Below are positions 36,810 through 45,130 of a DNA stretch of 64,000 nucleotides, piece after piece (within the stretch, counting starts at the first letter, position 1; the number at the start of each line of letters is the position of its first letter). The notes beneath the pieces are model-generated. The model did no database searches. It had not been told where the DNA came from and saw only the letters and a list, made by a program, of their open reading frames with translations. Source of the DNA: an uncultured Eggerthellaceae bacterium (GTDB taxonomy: Bacteria; Actinomycetota; Coriobacteriia; Coriobacteriales; Eggerthellaceae); the NCBI GenBank assembly GCA_903789375.1, contig CAIFEB010000002.1, forward strand, positions 1-64,000. The letters run 5' to 3'. Made by a program: the position numbers and the translations under genes.

Positions 36810-38057
36810 ATGGAATATCAGGAGCTCGCGAAAATCTATCACATGGACGCAAGCCCCCAGCGCGATTCCAACAACGTGAAACGTGCCGCCGATCGTCGCA
36901 ATGCGGAATCGACGTTCCGGCTCGGCTATCCTTCAACAGAAGACGAATTCTTCATTGCCGTGCCTCGGGAACTCAGCGTGCTCAATGAGCGCGTGTTGAT
37001 ATCTGAACGGGAAATATCGGTGCAGTTGAAGGTTCTGCCCGGCATTGCGGCCAGCGCTCTATTGCGCAGCTTGGTGCTTGACGAGGTTGTTTCTTCGAAC
37101 GAAATCGAAGGCGTGCGCAGCACGCGGCGGCAAATCAAGGATGCACTCGAATCGACTTACAAGGATGCGTCGCATAAAAGGTTCAAAGAGCTCGCGATGC
37201 TGTACATGGACCTTGCCGACGGAAACGCGCAGATGCCCGAGACGCCGAATGACGTTCGGCTCATCTACGACCGCGTGATGGACGGTGAAATCGGCGATGA
37301 AGAGCGCTTGGACGGCGAGCTGTTCCGTGCCGAGGGCGTCGACATTCTCAACGAACGCAACAAGGTGCTTCATCGGGGCCTCGAGCCCGAATCGAAAATC
37401 ATTGAAGCCGTGGAGCGGATGCTCACCATCGCAACCTCTGATAAGATACCGGCGCTGTACAGGGCAATCGCCGCTCACTACCTGTTCGAATACGCCCATC
37501 CGTTCTACGACGGAAACGGCCGCACCGGCAGATACTTGCTTGAGCTGTACCTGGGTGTTTCCCTTTCTGCGGCGACTACGCTGTCTCTGTCGCGCGCCAT
37601 CGCCGAGCACAAGCGGCGGTATTACAAGGCTTTTGCGACGGTCGAAGACCCGCTGAACCACGGCGAGCTGACCCATTTCGTGTACACGCTGCTTGATTTG
37701 ATCAGCGTGGCACAAGAAGGCGTCTTCTCACGTCTCGCCAGCGCAACCGAATCGTTCTCCGAACTTTCCGAAACCATGAAGCGCGTTGAAGCGGACCTGG
37801 CTTTGAAAAAGAAGGAGACGGATGCGCTCTTCATACTGGCGCAGTACGAGACGTTCGGCTTGTTCGGTGATGCCCCTCTTCCCGAAATAGCTTCGCGCAT
37901 CGGGCTGAAAGAGCAGCGAGCACGGCAGCACATGCAAGCGCTCGAGCAACGCGGTGCCGTGATGAAGGTGAGGGGTCGAAACCCTGTCGTTTTCGCACTG
38001 AGCGACTCATTCAAAAACCGGTACGGCATCGCGCCCGCATGGGACGTCGGGCAATAG
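36810..38057 (+). CDS. Fic-domain protein (putative AMPylase) with winged-helix tail
   Basis: 415 aa. Fic catalytic motif H230-PFYDGNGRTGR (230-241) for transfer of AMP or another nucleotide to a target hydroxyl. An N-terminal inhibitory motif SNEIEG (96-101, pattern SxxxEG) identifies a self-inhibited class II Fic. A Fic N-terminal domain covers about residues 1-100. The C-terminal 70 residues look like a winged helix (LPEIASRIGLKEQRARQHMQ). The start at 36810 has GAGAGG upstream; an earlier ATG at 36747 falls in the inverted-repeat region. Target unknown. Confidence 0.9.
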   Translation: MEYQELAKIYHMDASPQRDSNNVKRAADRRNAESTFRLGYPSTEDEFFIAVPRELSVLNERVLISEREISVQLKVLPGIAASALLRSLVLDEVVSSNEIEGVRSTRRQIKDALESTYKDASHKRFKELAMLYMDLADGNAQMPETPNDVRLIYDRVMDGEIGDEERLDGELFRAEGVDILNERNKVLHRGLEPESKIIEAVERMLTIATSDKIPALYRAIAAHYLFEYAHPFYDGNGRTGRYLLELYLGVSLSAATTLSLSRAIAEHKRRYYKAFATVEDPLNHGELTHFVYTLLDLISVAQEGVFSRLASATESFSELSETMKRVEADLALKKKETDALFILAQYETFGLFGDAPLPEIASRIGLKEQRARQHMQALEQRGAVMKVRGRNPVVFALSDSFKNRYGIAPAWDVGQ

Positions 38058-38069
38058 CGTTTACGCGCC

Positions 38070-38281
38070 GCGCCCGCAGAACCCCGGGCCGGGAGCTCGG
38101 CGAGCGCCCCCGTCCCGAGCCGACATGGTTCTCGCCTGCGTGTCTGAGGCCGCGCAGCGGCCGAGTTCGCAGGCGAATGTCGGAGCGGGGCAGGGACGGT
38201 TGCGAGCCGCGTCCCGGAACGGGGCTCCGCGGGCGCATGGGAGACGCGCGGGTGGAACCCGGCGCCCGGCGCACGCGGGCC
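38070..38281 (+). repeat. 167 bp palindromic dispersed repeat, copy 2
   Basis: The core 38070-38236 folds on itself around 38154-38156 (GGCCGC-GCA-GCGGCC). Nested pairs move outward through TCGCCTGCG/CGCAGGCGA, CCGACAT/ATGTCGG, CGTCCC/GGGACG and finally GCGCCCGC/GCGGGCGC. A 45 bp tail continues to about 38281. It starts 12 bases after the Fic stop. It is highly similar to the inverted copy at 32409-32620, with the same core length. Confidence 0.85.
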
Positions 38282-38297
38282 AGACGAGGAAGGCGAC

Positions 38298-38570
38298 GTG
38301 GCAGCCTGCGACCTCTTCGGCGTGTTCAACTGCAACATGAAGCCCGTGCGGGTGGAAGACGTGGCAAAGCAGCTGGTGGACGGTATGATACAGGCTGCAC
38401 CCAATGCGGGCGCGACGACCGCGTCGAATGCGGTTGGCGCGGGCGCGACCACCACCGGCGCGAGTGCGCCGAACGTCCCCGTCGACCTAGCCGTCATCTG
38501 CCTGTTCGCCCTCGCCGTCTTCGCCATCGGCTTGGCCTGTTCGCGCGCAAAGCAGAAGAAGGAAGCGTAG
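38298..38570 (+). CDS. Small single-pass membrane protein
   Basis: 90 aa from a GTG at 38298 with GAGGAAGG just upstream. The N-terminal half is rich in Ala, Thr and Gly. A hydrophobic segment (LAVICLFALAVFAIGLACS) lies near the C-terminus and is followed by a Lys-rich end. No family recognised. It starts 17 bp after the dispersed repeat tail. Confidence 0.45.
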   Translation: MAACDLFGVFNCNMKPVRVEDVAKQLVDGMIQAAPNAGATTASNAVGAGATTTGASAPNVPVDLAVICLFALAVFAIGLACSRAKQKKEA

Positions 38571-38650
38571 TGTATCAATGCAAGACGACACCTCCAACCG
38601 GGGGGTTTCATGCATGAGTTCCGAGACAACACGGAACGAAGGAGGCCCTG

Positions 38651-38899
38651 ATGGCGATCAAAACGGATGGGTTCTCAATCGAAACCGACAACGGCCGCAT
38701 AACCGACAAGATGATCGAGGGCTGGGAAAAATCCTATTCATCTGGAAAGATGCCAGAGGGATACAAACCAGACAAGCCCCACGTCGGACGCCCTCCCCTC
38801 ATCGACGGCGATGCGGACGCATTTTCCAGCGGAAGCGAGCGCTTTCCAAACGGAAGCGAGCGTTTTACCGGCAGAACGCACGTTTCACACGCACGCTAG
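38651..38899 (+). pseudogene. Truncated ribbon-helix-helix/antitoxin-like gene
   Basis: 82 aa. The first 50 residues (FSIETDNGRITDKMIEGWEKS, then GRPPLIDGDADA) resemble the N-terminus of Coriobacterial antitoxin-like DNA-binding proteins. The DNA-binding C-terminal part expected after GRPPL is missing. Instead the frame runs through a degenerate 22 bp direct repeat (GGAAGCGAGCG twice near 38831 and 38853, a weaker third copy after) into A+T-rich DNA. A ribosome-site-like GGAGG precedes the ATG. It is probably a deletion remnant. Confidence 0.4.
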
Positions 38900-39012
38900 G
38901 ATATTTTTCTTACATTTATTTGCATCATTATAGTTAATGCTTATTTTCTACATTTATATGTTTGTATTTCCGCAAACTATGCACCTTGAAGCACGAGAAA
39001 GCATGACAAGCT

Positions 39013-39375
39013 ATGCCACGATTCAAATTCGAATGGGATGATGCGATTTCCAGCTACTTGGACGAACTCGTGAGCGAGGCGTTCGCCAGCGAGGCTCTGC
39101 CGGACGAAATCGATTACAGCATCTCGCAAGAACCCGCGCTCGACGCTCTCCTGTATGAAGTGAGCTGCGAATTCTCGACGCCCGAAGGCACCGTGTCCGT
39201 GAGGTTCACCATGGACGCCCAAGCGGGTAGCTTCGCTTTTGACGTCAGCGAGGGCGGCTACCGCTTCATCAGTGGATCCGGTGCCGAGCCCTCGTTCCCG
39301 AACGCAAGCATCGAGCTGACGAACGCGGATGGGGCACGGGCGTGGGACCCGGATGGGAGAGCCTGGCACTGGTAG
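39013..39375 (+). CDS. Small acidic protein of unknown function
   Basis: 120 aa, rich in Asp, Glu and Ser, with no signal peptide, membrane segment or cysteine cluster. Alternating beta-like segments are seen (SCEFSTPEGTVSVRFTMDAQAGSFAFDV). No family recognised. The upstream 110 bp is A+T-rich, unlike the rest of the window, which suggests its own promoter or past insertion. The start codon is supported only by a weak GAGAAAG. Confidence 0.5.
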   Translation: MPRFKFEWDDAISSYLDELVSEAFASEALPDEIDYSISQEPALDALLYEVSCEFSTPEGTVSVRFTMDAQAGSFAFDVSEGGYRFISGSGAEPSFPNASIELTNADGARAWDPDGRAWHW

Positions 39376-39405
39376 GCATTCGGAATGAGGAGGTAAGACG
39401 CCATA

Positions 39406-39433
39406 AAGCGCTCGGCCTTAGCGCCGAGCGCTT
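39406..39433 (-). terminator. Terminator hairpin after the first paralogous operon
   Basis: A perfect 11 bp stem AAGCGCTCGGC / GCCGAGCGCTT with a 6-base loop lies between the convergent small acidic gene and the TorD-like gene. On the minus strand a short TTTA follows. It may serve both directions. Confidence 0.6.
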
Positions 39434-39499
39434 CCCAGATTGGTTCCGCCTTCACGCGAGCTCAGCAAGACCTTGGTCGCTTCCGCTTGCGCCCATTGA

Positions 39500-40111
39500 C
39501 TATTCGAACAGCGCCAGCAGTTCGCTTTCGATTGCGAGCAACCGATCGAAGTATCCGTCGGGGGCAGCCGCATGCACCTTGTCCCTGAAAACACAGACCC
39601 ACCCAGCCGGATGTTCGCTCACGTACCGCTTCACTTCAGAGCATTCACATTCGCCGCGGCTGACGCGCCCGCACAACTCCGAAAGATAAAGCAGCTCGAT
39701 GCCCATGTGGTCGGCATACTGGTTGCTTTCGCCTGACATCTTGAGTCCAGCGTCTTGCAACAATCGATTCATCTCGAACGTCGCCTGACCAAAGCCGACA
39801 TTTGCGCCATCGCCTCGGTACATCGTCTCCCAAGGTGCCGCCTTTGGCTCCGGCGGTCCGATGAACAAGCTCGTGAACTCAACCGACACGTCCGTCACAG
39901 GGTCGTCCTGCGCGTTTTTGCCGAGCCAGGCCACATAATCGCGCATATTCAAGCATGCCCGATTCAAACCATCCGATCCCAACGTGGGGAACTTCTCCCA
40001 GAAGAGCGGGTCGAGACCCACCTTTTCGGTCCTCCGCATAGGCGTGAGCAGCGTGTTCCCCAAGAACGCGCATTCCTGTCCAAGCGTCACCCAATCCATG
40101 TGCTCGTCCAT
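39500..40111 (-). CDS. TorD-family chaperone, molybdoenzyme operon 1
   Basis: 203 aa helical chaperone. The family core VSVEFTSLFIGPPEPKAAPWETMYRG (shown in parts: VSVEFT, GPPEP, PWETMY) is followed by NQYADHMGIELLYLSEL. It is paralogous to 49233-49880 (same core order and length). It should guide maturation and Tat export of the catalytic subunit encoded at 42000-44450. The start at 40111 has AGGAGGG upstream. A terminator-like hairpin sits directly ahead of its ribosome site. Confidence 0.88.
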   Translation of the reverse strand: MDEHMDWVTLGQECAFLGNTLLTPMRRTEKVGLDPLFWEKFPTLGSDGLNRACLNMRDYVAWLGKNAQDDPVTDVSVEFTSLFIGPPEPKAAPWETMYRGDGANVGFGQATFEMNRLLQDAGLKMSGESNQYADHMGIELLYLSELCGRVSRGECECSEVKRYVSEHPAGWVCVFRDKVHAAAPDGYFDRLLAIESELLALFE

Positions 40112-40125
40112 CGACCCTCCTAAAA

Positions 40126-40148
40126 CCGCCCCGCAAAAAGCGGGGCGG
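40126..40148 (-). terminator. Hairpin just before the torD-like gene of operon 1
   Basis: CCGCCCCGC-AAAAA-GCGGGGCGG, a perfect 9 bp stem. On the minus strand TTTTA follows at once and then the ribosome site AGGAGGG. This is a complete intrinsic terminator shape inside an operon, suggesting attenuated read-through into the chaperone gene. Confidence 0.65.
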
Positions 40149-40181
40149 TCCAATATGCATCGTTGTCTAGCGCGTGGGCTG

Positions 40182-41363
40182 CTATCTCGCGGCTGCCCCA
40201 TCGACACCGCGCAAAAGCTTGTTGGAAAGAACCATGAAAGCCAAAACGCCCAAGGAAATCACCCCTACGACGATCATGACCTCAGGCGCCGTGGGTGCAT
40301 ACGTTCCCAAGGTCATCCAAACATCGGGAGAGGGATTGCCGATTGCCGTCGCCGTGCCTGCGGGAATGCCGGGAGCGCCATAGACGTTCGGCGTAATGAA
40401 GCTCGTGAAGAGCAGCCAAACTCGCTTCGCCGCCACGCCGAGAATCACCAACGCACTTGCGACGACCACAAGACCGGTCTTTTCCCGGTTCTTCGAGAAC
40501 ACCAGGATAAGGAACGGCACGAGAAGACCGCACACGATTTCAAACCAGAAGAACGGAGCAGTAGCGCCCGAAACCATATGGGACAGCGCGACCGACTCGC
40601 TCGCCCCCGGGTACGCCATGGTGAGCACTTCGCAACCAACAAAGAACGCGTCGACGGCGATGAACACCGCAAGAAGCCCCGATAGACTTTTGATGAGACT
40701 CTTCTCCACCTTGAAGACGCCTGCCGCATTCAGTGCGATAAGCGCCACCAGCAGAAGCGCTAAACCTGAGTCGCATGCGGACGCAACAAAAATCGGAGCC
40801 ATGATCGCTGAGTACCACGCCTTAGCGATCTGCAGGCCGAAAATCCAGGCCGTCACCGAATGCACGAGGATGGCAACGGGCAAAGCGATACGCGACAAGA
40901 CTTCAACCTTGTGCTCGTCTGCTTTTTTGCCGCACATCCATACTAAATCGAGAATGTTTATTACCAGGTAAATCGTAATCACGCACACGTCCCACAGCAG
41001 AGGAGAAACGAAGTTCGGCCCCGTCACGATACGCCAAATCCTCTGGATTCCGCCAAGGTCGATGAGGATGAACATGCCGGCTACGCAAATGCATACGATT
41101 GAGGTGATAACGGCGGGAACCGCCACACGCTTGTACCTCTCGATATGGAACACGCTCGCAGAGCTCGCTACGATCAAACCGCCTGCGGAAAGGCCGACGA
41201 ACAACATGAACATCGTGATGTACAAACCCCACGAGTTGGAGTTGCTCATACCCGTAACGCCAAGACCACGCACCAGCTGGAAGATCCAGCAGCCAACTCC
41301 CGCAAGGGCGAGCGCGGCAAGCAGCCCCATAGTGCACTTCGTTTTCGAAGATACTGTCATCAT
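40182..41363 (-). CDS. NrfD/PsrC-type membrane anchor, molybdoenzyme operon 1
   Basis: 393 aa with about nine or ten hydrophobic segments. Family features include MFMLFVGLSAGGLIVASSA near the N-terminus, LIDLGGIQRIWRI, PLLWDVCVITIYLVINI and a long last third with MAYPGA and PFFWFEIVCG. It exchanges electrons between menaquinol and the FeS subunit. The start at 41363 is favoured by AGGGG upstream; a GTG at 41369 is also in frame. It begins 8 bp after the FeS-subunit stop. It is a paralogue of 50042-51262. Confidence 0.88.
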   Translation of the reverse strand: MMTVSSKTKCTMGLLAALALAGVGCWIFQLVRGLGVTGMSNSNSWGLYITMFMLFVGLSAGGLIVASSASVFHIERYKRVAVPAVITSIVCICVAGMFILIDLGGIQRIWRIVTGPNFVSPLLWDVCVITIYLVINILDLVWMCGKKADEHKVEVLSRIALPVAILVHSVTAWIFGLQIAKAWYSAIMAPIFVASACDSGLALLLVALIALNAAGVFKVEKSLIKSLSGLLAVFIAVDAFFVGCEVLTMAYPGASESVALSHMVSGATAPFFWFEIVCGLLVPFLILVFSKNREKTGLVVVASALVILGVAAKRVWLLFTSFITPNVYGAPGIPAGTATAIGNPSPDVWMTLGTYAPTAPEVMIVVGVISLGVLAFMVLSNKLLRGVDGAAAR

Positions 41364-41371
41364 CGCCACCC

Positions 41372-41989
41372 CTATTCGAAGTAGAAGACTTGCGGTTTGG
41401 TTCCCCGCTCTTCCAGCAAAATGCGCACGCTCCGCTGGCGCTTGATTTGGGAAATCTCAGAATTCGGATCATCGAGGTCGCCGTAGATGCGCGCCTTCGT
41501 CGGGCAGCACACCACGCACATGGGCTCTTCTCCGCGGTCGGTGCGCTCCTTGCACAACGTGCACTTCTCCATAACGCCCTTGGACCTTACCGGAACATCC
41601 TTGTCCCCGTAGTTGAAGTCGGGATCGCGATTGGGGTCGTTCCAGTTGAACACGCGCACGTTGTACGGACATGCAGCCATGCACATGCGGCAGCCGATGC
41701 ACTTGTCGTAATCGATTTCGACCCGACCCATGTCGTCCTTGTAGGTAGCGCCCGTGGGGCACACCTTCTGGCAGGCCGGATTCTCGCAGTGCTGGCACGC
41801 CATAGGAAGATACGTCCTGGTGAGATTTGGAAACTCCCCCACCGCCCCATCGGTCACGTCGCAATTTTCAGCGATGGTGCGCGTCCAGAGCATGCCCATC
41901 GGCACGTTGTTTTCCATCTTGCATGCATTGGAGCAGGTCTGGCAGCCGATGCATCGATGCATGTTGATTGCTATCGCCAGTCTCGTCAT
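41372..41989 (-). CDS. Four-cluster FeS subunit, molybdoenzyme operon 1
   Basis: 205 aa, with four cysteine groups: CIGCQTCSNAC, CQHCENPACQKVCP, CIGCRMCMAACP and CTLCKER...CVVCCP. It transfers electrons between the anchor and the molybdenum subunit. It is the same length as the paralogue at 51276-51893 and about 78% identical by eye. Residues of the middle third are identical and their DNA is almost unchanged, suggesting gene conversion. It sits 10 bp after the catalytic subunit gene. No export signal of its own. Confidence 0.93.
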   Translation of the reverse strand: MTRLAIAINMHRCIGCQTCSNACKMENNVPMGMLWTRTIAENCDVTDGAVGEFPNLTRTYLPMACQHCENPACQKVCPTGATYKDDMGRVEIDYDKCIGCRMCMAACPYNVRVFNWNDPNRDPDFNYGDKDVPVRSKGVMEKCTLCKERTDRGEEPMCVVCCPTKARIYGDLDDPNSEISQIKRQRSVRILLEERGTKPQVFYFE

Positions 41990-41999
41990 ACGTCATCAC

Positions 42000-44450
42000 C
42001 TATGCTTTCTCGATATTGACGAGAGTGTCGTTATAGAGGATTTGCGGACCATGCTTCATCTCGTAACACCTCTGATTTCGCGCATCATTGGTAACGTTCT
42101 GCAGGAAGCCCTTCTTGTAGTAGTGGTTGTACGTCGTTTCCGCCATGAAGAGCGTGCCCTCCATAATCGATGGATTCACCAAGGCACGCGCCACGAACTC
42201 GCCGCGGTCGTTGTAAACACGCACGTCATCGTTCGTGCGTATGCCCAAGCGTTTGGCGTCGGCGGGACTGATGTTGACAGACGGGTCCATATATTCGCGG
42301 AACCAGTTGGACGCTGAATAGTAAGCGTGGATACGGAACCGCGTTTTCCCTTGCATAAACTGGAAAGGATACTGAGCGCGTTTGGGATTGTCGGGGTACG
42401 ATTCCACCGCCCTCTCATAGACGGGAAATGCATGACCCTGGTCGACCAGATTCTGGTAATAGACTTCGAACTTCGTCGTCGGGGTTCCATAGACCTGGCT
42501 CGGCGGCACAGCCTGATCCTGTCCGCCAATGCGCCACACGCCTTGGTTGGCAAGAATCTTCTCAACCGAGATGCCTTCGACATTGCCGGATGCGCCATCG
42601 AGCAAATGGTGCGCGTATTCGGAATAGCTCTTCGGCATGTAGATATCGCGACCCCATTCGGCAGCGATCATGCGCTCGATCTGCAGGTCGGGCTTCGAAT
42701 CAAACAAGGGGTCGATCGCCTTGGTCGCCAGCGAAACGTAGCCCATCGATTCCCTCAGATGGTGAATGGCCTCATCGCATTCGAACTTCGTGCAGGCGGG
42801 AAGCACGATGTCGGCATAATCGACCACCGAAGAATGGTAGATATCGCAGATGGCGAAGAAATCGAGGGTCTTCACCCATTCGAGAAACTTGTTCGCGTTC
42901 GCTGCTTCAAGCGTGAAGCAATCGCCGAATGTGAGAGCAGCATGAACCGGGCAACTCGCCCCCATATCGGGAAACTCGTACATCGCCACTCCGGTATCAC
43001 CCGGCACGAACTCATCCGGAATCTTCCAAGGAACGACATTTGCCGCAGGATAAGGCTCGATGCCGCCGAAAAAGCCAAGACCGGCGCCGGGCTTTCCGTA
43101 ATTTCCCGTCAGAGCGGTCGCGATGCCCATCGCATGGCCCAAAACATCAGCGTTGTAATACTTGTCCGGACCGCCCAGCCCGAAATCGATGTAGGCAGGG
43201 CCGTTGTTGGCGTACTCGTCGGCAAGGGTTCGAATCACGTCAGCATCGATGCCGGTTTCCGCAGCCGCCCACTCGGCAGAATAGCCCTCCTTGGCGATCC
43301 ACTCCTTGAGCAGGGTGAATTCCGTGACGACCTGTTTGCCGTCGATGGTCCACTCGCCCTCGAGCGTAGGCGAGACGCCATCCGCGTTGTACAGGGCTTT
43401 CGCGCCCGTGGCGCTGTCGTACACGTACGGAGGATAGACGACCTTCTTCTGAACCGGATCCTTCACATCGACGAGCGCACCCGTCTTCTTGTCAACCTGC
43501 TGAAGCGGCGCCGTTTCGTCCGAAAACACCTTGCCCGTCTCGCGATCGACCAGAAACGGGAACGACGTGTTGGCTGTCATGAAATCGGTGTCATACCACC
43601 CGTTTGAAACGATTTCCGCAACGACTCCCAGCATCAGCGCAGGATCGGTTCCAGGCGTAATAGGAATCCACTGGTCGGCCTTCTGCGCCGTGACGCTGAA
43701 GCGGGGATCCACCACGATGACCTTCGCTCCGGCCTCCTGCGCGGCGAACATGTACTTCGAAAACGTCATGCCGCTCTCGCAGAGGTTGTGCCCAACCATG
43801 AGAATGGTTTTCGCCTGCGGCCATTCGGTCATGGGGCGCTTATAGAGATGGGGCATCAATCCAACACCGGGAACCAAGCCGTTCGTCGAGCCGCGGTCGA
43901 GACCCCAATTCCCACCAGACTCGGCGCGGAGCAGCATGTTTAGCCATTCGATTCCGTTAGCGACGGAAGCTTCGGTCGATTTGCGGATGAATACACCCGT
44001 CTCGCCGTATTTTTCCTGGCACGCCTTCAGGTTGTCGGCAACCGTTTTAATGGCTTCGTCCCAGGTGATGGACTCAAAACGCCCCTCACCGCGCTCGCCC
44101 ACTCGCTTGAGTGGAGTCTGCAGGCGGTCGGTCGCGTAAACATGCTGGACTTCCGCAATTCCGCGCAGGCATATGCGCTGGTCTTCTTCGCGACAAGCGT
44201 CGTTGGGCTCGATCTTCACAATGCGCCCATCGCGCACCGTGCATTTTAAATTGCAGCCCGAAAGGCAATGGAATTGATGGCAGAGATAAGCGACGTGCTC
44301 GCTGGGCTCGGCGGTAGCTTCGGCAGGCGATAGCCAGCCATCAGCTGACAGCATAGTGCCCGCACCGGCGAGACCAAGAGCCGCAGCGCCCACACCTGCA
44401 CCCTTCAGGAAGCTTCGACGCGTAAAACCCCTTGGAGAACCGTTCTTCAT
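42000..44450 (-). CDS. Molybdopterin oxidoreductase catalytic subunit 1
   Basis: 816 aa. Twin-arginine signal TRRSFLKG (10-17). [4Fe-4S] motif C62-x3-C66-x3-C70 plus C94 (RICLRG), with an extra C57. The cofactor-binding domains carry PDKY, DPRFS (nucleotide-like binding of the pterin) and the C-terminal VRVYNDRGEF barrel. It has an inserted segment near residues 300-380 (FPFLVDRETGKV, then VDVKDP) found in DMSO-reductase relatives with unusual substrates. No substrate can be named: a polysulfide, catechol or other organic acceptor are all open. GGAGG lies nine bases before the ATG. Confidence 0.9.
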   Translation of the reverse strand: MKNGSPRGFTRRSFLKGAGVGAAALGLAGAGTMLSADGWLSPAEATAEPSEHVAYLCHQFHCLSGCNLKCTVRDGRIVKIEPNDACREEDQRICLRGIAEVQHVYATDRLQTPLKRVGERGEGRFESITWDEAIKTVADNLKACQEKYGETGVFIRKSTEASVANGIEWLNMLLRAESGGNWGLDRGSTNGLVPGVGLMPHLYKRPMTEWPQAKTILMVGHNLCESGMTFSKYMFAAQEAGAKVIVVDPRFSVTAQKADQWIPITPGTDPALMLGVVAEIVSNGWYDTDFMTANTSFPFLVDRETGKVFSDETAPLQQVDKKTGALVDVKDPVQKKVVYPPYVYDSATGAKALYNADGVSPTLEGEWTIDGKQVVTEFTLLKEWIAKEGYSAEWAAAETGIDADVIRTLADEYANNGPAYIDFGLGGPDKYYNADVLGHAMGIATALTGNYGKPGAGLGFFGGIEPYPAANVVPWKIPDEFVPGDTGVAMYEFPDMGASCPVHAALTFGDCFTLEAANANKFLEWVKTLDFFAICDIYHSSVVDYADIVLPACTKFECDEAIHHLRESMGYVSLATKAIDPLFDSKPDLQIERMIAAEWGRDIYMPKSYSEYAHHLLDGASGNVEGISVEKILANQGVWRIGGQDQAVPPSQVYGTPTTKFEVYYQNLVDQGHAFPVYERAVESYPDNPKRAQYPFQFMQGKTRFRIHAYYSASNWFREYMDPSVNISPADAKRLGIRTNDDVRVYNDRGEFVARALVNPSIMEGTLFMAETTYNHYYKKGFLQNVTNDARNQRCYEMKHGPQILYNDTLVNIEKA

Positions 44451-44617
44451 AGACGTGTACCTCCTCGTCTCGGAAGGGCCTGGTTCGCGAAACCGCTCTT
44501 TTTGTTTGGATGATGAATCCCATGTATCTCCAGATGCGGAAACGAGCGGCGTACCGAGACATTGCCCTCCCCTTCAACAATGCTCGCAGAAACGGCCGAA
44601 TTGCTGCTGAAGTCATA

Positions 44618-44640
44618 TTGTCACTATTCATTGCGACAAT
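44618..44640. promoter_or_regulatory. Candidate GntR operator upstream of catalytic subunit 1
   Basis: TTGTCACTATTCATT at 44618-44632 resembles the repeated motif TTGTCATAGGACATT of block 2 and lies 168-182 bp before the start codon, matching the second site of block 2 (163-177). It is also part of an inverted repeat ATTGTC / GACAAT (44617-44640). Confidence 0.45.
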
Positions 44641-44683
44641 CAATGTAACGGTTTATCCTTATTTTTCGATAATTACGATGCGC

Positions 44684-45085
44684 CTAACTAAGTCTTGATT
44701 TCACAATATCAAGCAGTTCATCAGGGGCGATTCCCGCATCATGCGATGCCTTGATCAGCTCGTCCGTCAACATATGGACGGTTGCCATCCGATCATTGTC
44801 GCAGTTGCCCCATGAATCAGCGACGAACGTGCCCCTCCCTCTCCGCGTGACGATGAATCCATCACGCTCGAGATCCATATAGGCGCGATTGACCGTGTTG
44901 TAGCTGATGTCAAGGTCGACAGCAAGCGAACGCACCGTGGGAAGCCTATCCCCGGGCTTGTAGCCTCCAGAGGTGATGAGAAAGCTAATGCGGTTCTTGA
45001 TTTGTATCCATACGGGAAGCCCACTTTCATAGTCGACGGAAAACGTCGCAAGTGGGTTGTTAGTGTTGTCTTGTTTTACAGCCAT
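44684..45085 (-). CDS. YtrA-subfamily GntR transcription regulator 1
   Basis: 133 aa. Winged helix of the GntR family (VWIQIKNRISFLITSGGYKPGDRLP, then LDISYNTVNRAYMDLERDGFIVTRRGRGTFV) with only a short C-terminal dimerisation tail, the YtrA type. Last gene of the NrfD-SPFH-GntR cassette and upstream, on the same strand, of molybdoenzyme operon 1. A paralogue lies at 55742-56224. It probably controls the operon and its own cassette through the TTGTC-type sites. Confidence 0.88.
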   Translation of the reverse strand: MAVKQDNTNNPLATFSVDYESGLPVWIQIKNRISFLITSGGYKPGDRLPTVRSLAVDLDISYNTVNRAYMDLERDGFIVTRRGRGTFVADSWGNCDNDRMATVHMLTDELIKASHDAGIAPDELLDIVKSRLS

Positions 45086-45130
45086 ATGGTCAGACAGCTC
45101 AATCTTCCGTTAGCATCTTTGCTCATCGCA

